DNA from: an uncultured Collinsella sp.
Lineage (GTDB): Bacteria > Actinomycetota > Coriobacteriia > Coriobacteriales > Coriobacteriaceae
DNA length: 11,106 nucleotides
NCBI GenBank assembly: GCA_947003675.1
Contig: CAMQPJ010000021.1
Location: forward strand, 1-11,106
Reading direction: 5' to 3'
A program made the position numbers and the translations under genes. This document shows positions 5,623 to 11,106 of this stretch, piece by piece. The notes beneath the pieces were generated by a model, which worked only from the letters and a program-made list of their open reading frames with translations, had not been told where the DNA came from and searched no databases. The first letter of the stretch is position 1. The number at the start of each line of letters is the position of its first letter.

Positions 5623-5937
5623 ATGGATTTGGGTATTTCCACCAACCCCACGCCAGAGCTCTACACCATTAAGGTAACCGGCGAGATCGATATCTCTAAC
5701 GCCGATAGCCTGCGCAATGCCATCGACCTGGCGCTCGAGCAGCCCACCGAGGCCGTTGAGCTCGATTTTGCCCAGGTGAGCTACATCGATTCGACGGGCA
5801 TTGGCGTGCTCGTGGGCGCCGCGCACCACGCGGTCGATCACGGCAAGCGCTTTAGCTGCACCAATGTGCAGCCCCCGGTGATGCGCGTGGTCCAGCTGTT
5901 GGGTGTCGACCAGGAGATTTCGATCACCGCTGCATAA
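5623..5937 (+). CDS. STAS-domain anti-sigma factor antagonist (SpoIIAA/RsbV-like)
   Basis: Small cytoplasmic regulator of 104 residues, which is the length of a stand-alone STAS domain. In this family the unphosphorylated protein binds an anti-sigma factor kinase (RsbW/SpoIIAB type) and frees a sigma factor; phosphorylation of one serine switches it off. The phospho-acceptor motif is intact: YIDSTGIG with D56 and S57. The N-terminal strand GEIDISNADSLRNAI (20-34) and LDFAQVSYIDS are typical. No kinase, PP2C phosphatase or sigma factor gene lies beside it in this window, so its partner is elsewhere. Ferredoxin-like or transporter-linked STAS roles are less likely because the domain stands alone. 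A 44-nt gap and a hairpin separate it from the tat promoter. Confidence 0.9.
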   Translation: MDLGISTNPTPELYTIKVTGEIDISNADSLRNAIDLALEQPTEAVELDFAQVSYIDSTGIGVLVGAAHHAVDHGKRFSCTNVQPPVMRVVQLLGVDQEISITAA

Positions 5938-5980
5938 TCTTTGCCCCAAAAGGGCGTGCCGTTTGGCATATGTTTGTGAT

Positions 5981-6014
5981 GCGCTCGGACGTTTTGGCGT
6001 CCGGGCGCTATACT
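5981..6014 (+). promoter_or_regulatory. tat operon promoter with abutting 11-bp inverted repeat
   Basis: The -10 box TATACT lies at 6009-6014, giving a start near 6021. Directly upstream is a near-perfect inverted repeat: GCGCTCGGACG (5981-5991) pairs with CGTCCGGGCGC (5998-6008) with a single G-T wobble and loop TTTTGG. Its right arm ends at the base before the -10 box, so it covers the whole spacer and -35 position. No good -35 sequence is present. It may be an operator for an activator or repressor, or a terminator for the STAS gene, although no T tract follows. Confidence 0.55.
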
Positions 6015-6057
6015 TGACCGAATGAATAGACGAGTTCCGGCCGAATGGCGCGGTGCG

Positions 6058-6084
6058 GGCTCGACTCACATCGAGCCTTGGAGG
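6058..6084 (+). promoter_or_regulatory. tatA 5'-UTR hairpin and Shine-Dalgarno that sets a GTG start
   Basis: GGCTCGA (6058-6064) pairs perfectly with TCGAGCC (6071-6077), with loop CTCACA. Two bases later comes the Shine-Dalgarno GGAGG (6080-6084), five bases before GTG at 6090. The hairpin would lie in the leader of the tat mRNA and may protect it or tune initiation. Confidence 0.6.
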
Positions 6085-6089
6085 TATGT

Positions 6090-6677
6090 GTGTTTGGTAT
6101 TGGAGAGGGTGAGCTCGCGATCATCGTGGTCTTCGGCTTTTTGCTGTTTGGCCCGGATAAGCTCCCACAGATGGGCCGTACGATCGGCCGTGCCATCCGT
6201 CAGTTCCGCGAGACGCAGGAAAAGATGACGGCCGTTGTTCAGTCCGAGATTATCGATCCGGTGAGCGAGGCCGCGTCGGCCCCGGTCAAGCCCAAGAAGA
6301 CTGCCGTCGATGACGATTCCGATGCAGACGAGGATGCCGTCGAGACAGCTGCGCCCGCAAAGAAGGAGACCTTTGCCGAGCGCCGTGCCCGCCTTGCTGC
6401 CGAGAAGGCCGCAAGCGAGGGTGCTGCTGAGGGCGAAGGTGCTGCTGAGGAGGCCGAGGGCGCCGAGTCCACCGAGGCCGAGCCTGCCACTGCCACCGTC
6501 GAGCCCGAGCCTGCTGCAGAGCCCGAGTCCGAGCCCGAGCCGGCAGAGCCCACGACGGCTGACCTCTACGCCCGTCGTCCCCGCAAGCGCAAGGCCGTCG
6601 TCGACCAGCTCGCTCGCGAGCTCGAGGCCGAGGACGACGCCGCTGCCGCTGATGCCCCGAAGGGAGGCGATGAGTAA
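6090..6677 (+). CDS. tatA: Sec-independent protein translocase subunit TatA/TatB family
   Basis: Membrane subunit of the twin-arginine translocase, which exports folded proteins. I choose the GTG at 6090 because GGAGG lies five bases before it and the protein then starts with the family pattern MFGIGEGEL. The in-frame ATG at 6045 would add 15 residues unlike the family. The product is 195 residues: one membrane helix (about 7-21), the FGPDKLP hinge (20-26), an amphipathic helix (about 27-47), then a long low-complexity tail rich in Ala, Glu and Pro (about 57-155) and a basic patch, RRPRKRK (162-168). E8 in the membrane helix and the GP..LP hinge are TatB-like, while the amphipathic helix looks TatA-like. 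It could be a bifunctional TatA or a TatB; no second paralogue is visible. It overlaps tatC by one base (TAATG). Confidence 0.88.
   Translation: MFGIGEGELAIIVVFGFLLFGPDKLPQMGRTIGRAIRQFRETQEKMTAVVQSEIIDPVSEAASAPVKPKKTAVDDDSDADEDAVETAAPAKKETFAERRARLAAEKAASEGAAEGEGAAEEAEGAESTEAEPATATVEPEPAAEPESEPEPAEPTTADLYARRPRKRKAVVDQLARELEAEDDAAAADAPKGGDE
6418..6552 (+). repeat. Low-complexity Glu/Ala/Pro coding repeats in tatA
   Basis: The tail-coding part of tatA is internally repetitive. GGTGCTGCTGAGG occurs twice near 6419-6451, and GAGCCCGAG-type units recur from about 6498 to 6550, encoding alternating Glu-Pro and Glu-Ala. Such tracts tend to vary in length between strains. Confidence 0.6.
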
Positions 6678-7468
6678 TGCCTATCGGACCTGCGCGTATG
6701 CCGCTCTTCGATCACCTGGGAGAGCTCCGTCGCCGCCTGACCATCGTGGTTGTGTCAGTCTTTGCCGCCGCCATCGTGCTGTATTTCGCCACGCCCGTGG
6801 TACTCGATATCCTGGAAGACCCCATCCGCTCCTTTGTGCCGGACGGTAAGTTTTACATCACCACCACGCTCGGCGGCTTTGGTCTGCGCTTTTCGCTGGC
6901 CATCAAGATGGCCGTTGTCATGTGCACGCCCATGATCATCTGGCAGATCTTGGCGTTTTTCCTGCCGGCACTGCGTCCCAACGAGCGCAAATGGGTCGTG
7001 CCCACGGTGCTCGCCTCGACGGTGCTGTTCTTCCTGGGCGCCATCTTCTGCTATTTCATCATCATCCCGGCGGGCTTTGAGTGGCTTATCGGCGAGACCT
7101 CGGCCGTCGCCACGGCGCTGCCCGACCTGGAGAACTACGTCAACATGGAGCTGCTCTTTATGATCGGCTTTGGCGTGGCGTTTGAGCTGCCGCTCATCAT
7201 CTTCTACCTGTCCGTCTTCCACATCGTGTCCTACGCGGCCTTCCGCGGCGCCTGGCGCTACGTGTACGTGGGCCTGCTTGTGGGCTCGGCTGTGATTACG
7301 CCCGACGGCTCGCCCGTTACGCTGGGCCTCATGTATGGTGCCCTGCTCTCGCTCTACGAGATTTCGCTCGCCATTGCCCGCGTGGTCATTACCGCGCGCG
7401 AGGGCAAGGAGGGCTTGTTTGTGAGCCGTCTGGACCTGTTCTCGGACGATGAGGACGACGAGGAGTAA
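6677..7468 (+). CDS. tatC: Sec-independent protein translocase subunit TatC
   Basis: Polytopic inner-membrane receptor for twin-arginine signal peptides. The 263 residues and six predicted membrane segments (about 20-40, 72-96, 108-130, 156-180, 192-207, 213-237) fit the family. Key motifs are present: cytoplasmic HLGELRRRL (13-21); FLPALRPNERK (95-105), whose E103 matches the E. coli signal-peptide contact; FGVAFELPL (165-173) with the membrane glutamate E170; and ITPDGSP (207-213). The C-terminus is strongly acidic (SDDEDDEE). The ATG overlaps the tatA stop by one base and has GGGAGG at 6662-6667, so translation is probably coupled. M8 (6698) is a possible alternative start. hypA begins six bases after the stop. 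Confidence 0.96.
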   Translation: MPIGPARMPLFDHLGELRRRLTIVVVSVFAAAIVLYFATPVVLDILEDPIRSFVPDGKFYITTTLGGFGLRFSLAIKMAVVMCTPMIIWQILAFFLPALRPNERKWVVPTVLASTVLFFLGAIFCYFIIIPAGFEWLIGETSAVATALPDLENYVNMELLFMIGFGVAFELPLIIFYLSVFHIVSYAAFRGAWRYVYVGLLVGSAVITPDGSPVTLGLMYGALLSLYEISLAIARVVITAREGKEGLFVSRLDLFSDDEDDEE

Positions 7469-7474
7469 ATCGGT

Positions 7475-7831
7475 ATGCACGAGGTTGGCATTGTCAACGG
7501 CATACTCGATACAGTGATTCGCGCGGCGCGTGGGGCGGGGGCCTCGCGCGCCGTTTTGGTAACGCTGCGTATCGGGGATATGACCGAAGTTGTGCGCGAG
7601 GCGCTCGACTTTGCGTGGGAGACATTTCGCGATGAGGACCCGCTCACGCGGGGCTGCGAGCTCGCGGTTGAGGAGATTCACCCACAAAGTGAATGCCTGG
7701 ACTGCGGCGAGGTCTTCGACCACGATCGCTTCCACTGTCGCTGTCCCCAGTGTGGTGGTGCCAACGTGCGCCTACTGCACGGCCGCGAGCTCGATATCGC
7801 GAGTATCGAAATCGAAACCCCCGACGATTAG
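7475..7831 (+). CDS. hypA: Hydrogenase nickel incorporation protein HypA
   Basis: Cytoplasmic nickel metallochaperone that, with HypB, delivers Ni2+ to the large subunit of [NiFe] hydrogenases. The 118 residues match the family length. The N-terminal MHE supplies the nickel-binding His2, with Glu3 beside it. The structural zinc site is two CxxC pairs, C74/C77 and C90/C93. The central beta-sheet region LVTLRIGDMTEVVREALDFA (28-47) is typical. The ATG is six bases after the tatC stop; its Shine-Dalgarno GAGGAG lies inside the end of tatC, so the two are translationally close. No hydrogenase structural genes are in the window, so its client enzyme is elsewhere. Confidence 0.95.
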   Translation: MHEVGIVNGILDTVIRAARGAGASRAVLVTLRIGDMTEVVREALDFAWETFRDEDPLTRGCELAVEEIHPQSECLDCGEVFDHDRFHCRCPQCGGANVRLLHGRELDIASIEIETPDD

Positions 7832-7886
7832 CCCGCTAGCCATCTGGTGATGGGGTATAAAGGGGCCAAAGTAAGGAGCGCTAAGT
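7832..7886 (+). promoter_or_regulatory. hypA-hypB gap with possible internal -10 and hypB ribosome-binding site
   Basis: TATAAA at 7856-7861 could be an internal -10 box, but no -35 is seen. A small hairpin, CCATC (7840-7844) with GATGG (7849-7853), precedes it. AAGGAG at 7873-7878 lies eight bases before the hypB ATG. Confidence 0.3.
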
Positions 7887-8570
7887 ATGGCTGAGAAAAC
7901 GATTGATATCGCGTCGCCGATTCTGTCGCGCAACGAGCGCCTGGCAGATCAGCTGCGTCAGCGATTTAATGAGACAAACACCTATGTGATCAACGTCTTG
8001 TCGAGCCCCGGTTCGGGCAAGACCACCACGATCCTGGGCACCAACGAGCGCCTGCGTGACAAGGCCGGCCTGCGCTGTGCCGTCATCGAGGGCGATATCG
8101 CCTCGGATGTCGACGCCATCACCATGAAGGAAGCCGGCATGCCCGCCATCCAGATCAACACGGGCGGCCTGTGCCACCTCGAGGGCAACATGATCATGGA
8201 GGCCGTTGACGCGTTTGACCAGGCTGTGGGTCTGGAAAACATCGACGTCATCTTTATCGAAAACGTGGGTAACCTGGTCTGCCCAGTCGACTTTGACTTG
8301 GGCGAGAACCTGTCCATCATGATTCTCTCGGTGCCCGAGGGCGACGACAAGCCCATCAAGTACCCGGGCATCTTCCAGCACGCTGGCGCGCAGCTGCTCA
8401 ATAAGGTCGACGTGGCCCCGGCTTTCGATTTTGACATGGATAGGTATACTAAGACACTCGATGACCTCAATCCGCAGGCGCCGCGGTTTGCCGTGAGCGC
8501 GCGCAAGGGCGAGGGCATGGACGCCTGGTGCGATTGGCTCATCGGGCAGATCGAGCAAGCAAGGGCGTAA
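7887..8570 (+). CDS. hypB: Hydrogenase nickel incorporation GTPase HypB
   Basis: Cytoplasmic SIMIBI-class GTPase that drives nickel transfer with HypA during [NiFe]-hydrogenase maturation. The 227 residues give the short form: there is no N-terminal His-rich stretch and no CxxCGC nickel motif as in E. coli HypB, so it should not store nickel. Visible motifs: the P-loop SSPGSGKTT (39-47); EGDIASDVDA (68-77), with D70 and D74 in the switch region; the G-domain metal site C96-H97 in GGLCHLEG and C132 in ENVGNLVCP (125-133); and guanine specificity NKVD (172-175). The ATG has AAGGAG eight bases upstream. It follows hypA by 55 bases and precedes the topoisomerase by 54, all on one strand with no terminator between. 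Confidence 0.96.
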   Translation: MAEKTIDIASPILSRNERLADQLRQRFNETNTYVINVLSSPGSGKTTTILGTNERLRDKAGLRCAVIEGDIASDVDAITMKEAGMPAIQINTGGLCHLEGNMIMEAVDAFDQAVGLENIDVIFIENVGNLVCPVDFDLGENLSIMILSVPEGDDKPIKYPGIFQHAGAQLLNKVDVAPAFDFDMDRYTKTLDDLNPQAPRFAVSARKGEGMDAWCDWLIGQIEQARA

Positions 8571-8624
8571 ATCGGCCGCCATACGGGCGGGCGTAGCCGT
8601 AGAGATACGAGATAGGAGCCTCTT
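8571..8624 (+). promoter_or_regulatory. hypB-topA gap with ribosome-binding site for a TTG start
   Basis: TAGGAG (8613-8618) lies six bases before TTG at 8625. No in-frame ATG near the start would keep the TOPRIM strand intact. No terminator and no clear promoter is visible in the 54 bases, which favours co-transcription with hypB. Confidence 0.6.
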
Positions 8625-11106
8625 TTGAAGCTCATCATCGCCGAGAAAAACGACGCCGCGCGTCAGATCGCCGAGCGGCTGTCCACGGGTAAGCCTAAAA
8701 AGGACAAGGTGTACAACACCGCCATCTACCGTTTTGAGTGGAAGGGCGAGGAGTGCGTGACGATCGGTCTTGCCGGTCACATCCTTGCGCCCGATTTTTG
8801 CGACAGCGTGCTGTTCGATAAAAAGCTGGGTTGGTATTCGGTGACCGAGGACGGCGAGATGCTGCCGGCCGACATGCCCGACGGTCTGGCCCGTCCGCCC
8901 TACGACACCAAGCGCAAGCCGTTCCTTGCCGACGGTATCTCCATTAAGGGCTGGAAGCTCGAGAGCCTGCCCTATCTCACGTGGGCACCGGTCATTAAAC
9001 TGCCGGCAGAGAAGGAACTCATTCGCTCGCTCAAGAACCTGGCTAAGAAGTCCGACAGTGTCATCATCGCCACGGACTTCGATCGCGAGGGCGAGCTGAT
9101 TGGTTCGGACGCCCTCAACAAGGTGCGTGAGGTGGCGCCCGACTTGCCGGTTGCCCGTGCCCAGTACTCTTCGTTTACCAAGGCCGAGATCACGCACGCC
9201 TTCGATAATCTCGTCACGCTCGACCAGAACCTGGCCGACGCTGGCGAGAGCCGTCAGCACATCGACCTTATCTGGGGTGCGGTGCTTACGCGCTATCTGA
9301 CGCTCGCCAAGTTCGGCGGCTTTGGCAACGTGCGCTCCGCCGGCCGCGTGCAGACACCGACGCTTGCCCTGGTGGTCGAGCGCGAGCGCGAGCGTATGGC
9401 GTTTGTGCCCGAGGACTATTGGCAGATCCGCGGCATGGGCGCCGCGCAGGGCGCTGCCGAGGACGACCGCTTTAAGATTGCTCACAAGACAGCGCGCTTT
9501 ACTGACAAGGATGCTGCCGAGACGGCGTATGGTCACGTCGACGGCGCCAAGACGGCGACCGTCGCCGCGGTGACCAAGCGCTCGCGCAAGCAGCAGCCTC
9601 CCACGCCGTTTGCGACCACCTCGCTGCAGGCTGCCGCCGCAGCCGAGGGCATCTCGCCTGCGCGCACCATGCGCATCGCCGAGTCCCTCTACATGGCGGG
9701 CCTCATCAGCTACCCGCGTGTCGACAACACCGTGTACCCCGCGACACTCGATTTGGGTGCCGTAGTGAGCGACCTGGCAAAGATCAACCCGGCGCTGGCA
9801 CCTGTGTGCAAAAAGGTGCTTGCCGGACCTATGAAGCCCACGCGCGGCAAGGTCGAGACCACCGACCACCCGCCGATCTATCCTACGGGCGAAGGCGACC
9901 CGTCCACGCTCGACGGCGGCCAGCGCAAGCTTTACGACCTCATTGCTCGCCGCTTCCTGGCAACGCTCATGGGTCCCGCGACCATCGAGAACACCAAGCT
10001 CGAGCTCGACGTCAACGGCGAGCCGTTCGTGGCTTCGGGCGATGTGCTCGTGACCCCGGGTTTCCGCGAGGCATACCCGTACGGACTCAAGCGCGACGAG
10101 CAGATGCCGCCGCTGGAGCAGGGTGACACGGTCGATGTGTTCGACATGAAGCTCGAGGCCAAGCAGACCGAGCCGCCCGCGCGCTACAGCCAGGGCAAGC
10201 TCGTGCAGGAGATGGAAAAGCGCGGCCTGGGCACCAAATCCACGCGCGCGAGCATCATCGAGCGCCTGTACGCCGTGCGCTACCTCAAAAACGATCCCGT
10301 GGAGCCGAGCCAGCTGGGCATCGCCATCATCGACGCGCTGACGCAGTTTGCCCCGCGCATCACGAGCCCCGATATGACCAGCGAGCTCGATGGCGATATG
10401 ACCCGTGTGGAGCGCGGCGAGGATACCGAAGAGCATGTCGTGACGCACTCGCGCGCGCTGCTGGCTGGCGTGCTCGACGAGCTGCTCAAGCACACACAGG
10501 AGTTGGGCGACGCCATCAGCGACGCCGTCACGGCCGATGCGCGCGTGGGCGCCTGCCCCAAGTGCGGCAAGGACCTGGTTATGAAGACGAGCGCCAAGAC
10601 CCGCGGCAGCTTTATCGGCTGCATGGGCTGGCCCGACTGCGACGTGACCTATCCGGTGCCGAGCGGCGTCAAGGTCAGCCCGCTCGAGGGCGAGGCGGCC
10701 GTATGCCCCGAGTGCGGCGCGCCGCGCATTAAGTGCCAGCCGTTCCGCCAGAAGGCCTTCGAGATTTGCGTGAACCCCATGTGCCCCACCAACTACGAGC
10801 CCGACCTTAAGGTGGGTGAGTGCAAGGTGTGCGCCGAGGCAGGACGCCATGGCGACCTGATCGCGCACAAGAGTGAAAAGAGCGGCAAGCGCTTTATCCG
10901 CTGCACCAACTACGATGACTGCGGCGTGAGCTATCCGCTGCCGGCGCGCGGCAAGCTCGAGGCGACGGGCGAGACCTGCCCCGAGTGCGGCGCCCCCATC
11001 GTGGTGGTCAACACCGCGCGCGGCCCGTGGCGCATCTGCGTCAACATGGACTGCCCGACCAAGGAGAAGAAGCCCGCCCGCGGCCGCAAGACTGCGACCA
11101 AGGCGA
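8625..11106 (+). CDS. topA: Type IA DNA topoisomerase, archaeal-type TopA with four zinc ribbons (3' end outside window)
   Basis: Relaxes negatively supercoiled DNA through a covalent tyrosine link. The TTG start at 8625 is supported by TAGGAG at 8613-8618, six bases upstream, and by the TOPRIM motif starting at once (LKLIIAEKNDAAR, E7). The frame is open for 827 codons to the window edge, ending in a basic Lys/Arg/Ala tail. Visible motifs: TOPRIM ATDFDREGELIG (149-160, with D151, D153 and E155), GRVQTPTLAL near residues 244-253, and the active-site GLISYPRVDNT with catalytic Y363 and R365. Four C4 zinc ribbons follow: C644/647/666/672, C694/697/715/721, C733/736/760/766 and C785/788/805/811. 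IIAEKNDAAR, GLAGHILAPDF and SYPR resemble archaeal TopA rather than the bacterial TopA form with ITYMRTDS. Whether it is the main or an accessory topoisomerase I is not visible here. Confidence 0.93.
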   Translation, partial: MKLIIAEKNDAARQIAERLSTGKPKKDKVYNTAIYRFEWKGEECVTIGLAGHILAPDFCDSVLFDKKLGWYSVTEDGEMLPADMPDGLARPPYDTKRKPFLADGISIKGWKLESLPYLTWAPVIKLPAEKELIRSLKNLAKKSDSVIIATDFDREGELIGSDALNKVREVAPDLPVARAQYSSFTKAEITHAFDNLVTLDQNLADAGESRQHIDLIWGAVLTRYLTLAKFGGFGNVRSAGRVQTPTLALVVERERERMAFVPEDYWQIRGMGAAQGAAEDDRFKIAHKTARFTDKDAAETAYGHVDGAKTATVAAVTKRSRKQQPPTPFATTSLQAAAAAEGISPARTMRIAESLYMAGLISYPRVDNTVYPATLDLGAVVSDLAKINPALAPVCKKVLAGPMKPTRGKVETTDHPPIYPTGEGDPSTLDGGQRKLYDLIARRFLATLMGPATIENTKLELDVNGEPFVASGDVLVTPGFREAYPYGLKRDEQMPPLEQGDTVDVFDMKLEAKQTEPPARYSQGKLVQEMEKRGLGTKSTRASIIERLYAVRYLKNDPVEPSQLGIAIIDALTQFAPRITSPDMTSELDGDMTRVERGEDTEEHVVTHSRALLAGVLDELLKHTQELGDAISDAVTADARVGACPKCGKDLVMKTSAKTRGSFIGCMGWPDCDVTYPVPSGVKVSPLEGEAAVCPECGAPRIKCQPFRQKAFEICVNPMCPTNYEPDLKVGECKVCAEAGRHGDLIAHKSEKSGKRFIRCTNYDDCGVSYPLPARGKLEATGETCPECGAPIVVVNTARGPWRICVNMDCPTKEKKPARGRKTATKA

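Noticed and set aside
4516..6069. 517-codon open frame on the minus strand
   Set aside because: Antisense of the aminotransferase and STAS genes; low-complexity Gly/Ala/Arg-rich product without motifs.
6045..6089. ATG at 6045 as the tatA start
   Set aside because: The added 15 residues do not fit the TatA N-terminus, there is no good ribosome-binding site before it, and the leader hairpin and GGAGG would fall inside the gene. GTG at 6090 fits better.
7881..10868. 995-codon open frame on the minus strand
   Set aside because: It lies opposite hypB and the topoisomerase, both with clear catalytic motifs. The translation is rich in His, Arg, Gly and Ala with no recognisable domain, as expected of the antisense of GC3-rich coding DNA.

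Overview
This is a GC-rich bacterial chromosomal window that is almost entirely coding. I infer a gut actinobacterium of the class Coriobacteriia, Collinsella-like. The reasons are the GC-rich third codon positions, good Shine-Dalgarno sites, promoters with a TATACT-type -10 box, and an archaeal-type topoisomerase next to hydrogenase maturation genes. No marker gene is present to settle the taxonomy.

Layout, left to right. (1) Positions 1-833: the 3' part of a ROK-family sugar kinase, probably glucokinase, cut by the window edge. (2) 981-1904: ppaC, a manganese-dependent family II inorganic pyrophosphatase, with a strong intrinsic terminator. (3) 1964-3530: a structured leader of about 200 nt ending in a second terminator-like hairpin, then nhaA, a Na+/H+ antiporter. 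(4) 3531-3862: an AT-richer convergent intergenic region with three strong inverted repeats and two oppositely oriented copies of a short repeat. (5) 3863-4117 on the minus strand: a small acidic protein of unknown function. (6) 4267-5571: a subgroup-Ic PLP aspartate-type aminotransferase. (7) 5623-5937: a STAS-domain anti-sigma factor antagonist with no partner kinase nearby. (8) 5981 to the right edge: a probable operon of tatA/B, tatC, hypA, hypB and an archaeal-type type IA DNA topoisomerase with four C-terminal zinc ribbons, which runs off the window.

How the genes fit together. The right half has one clear theme. TatA/B and TatC export folded, cofactor-loaded proteins, and HypA and HypB insert nickel into [NiFe]-hydrogenase large subunits, whose small-subunit partners are classic Tat cargo. 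Their tight packing suggests that maturation and export are co-expressed. The left half is housekeeping: sugar phosphorylation, pyrophosphate removal, and sodium and pH homeostasis.

I see no phage, transposase, CRISPR, toxin-antitoxin or defence module, and no tRNA or rRNA. No clearly new multi-gene system is visible. The best leads are non-coding: the nhaA leader, which has a possible antiterminator arm; the paired repeat in the convergent region; and the hairpin that abuts the tat promoter.
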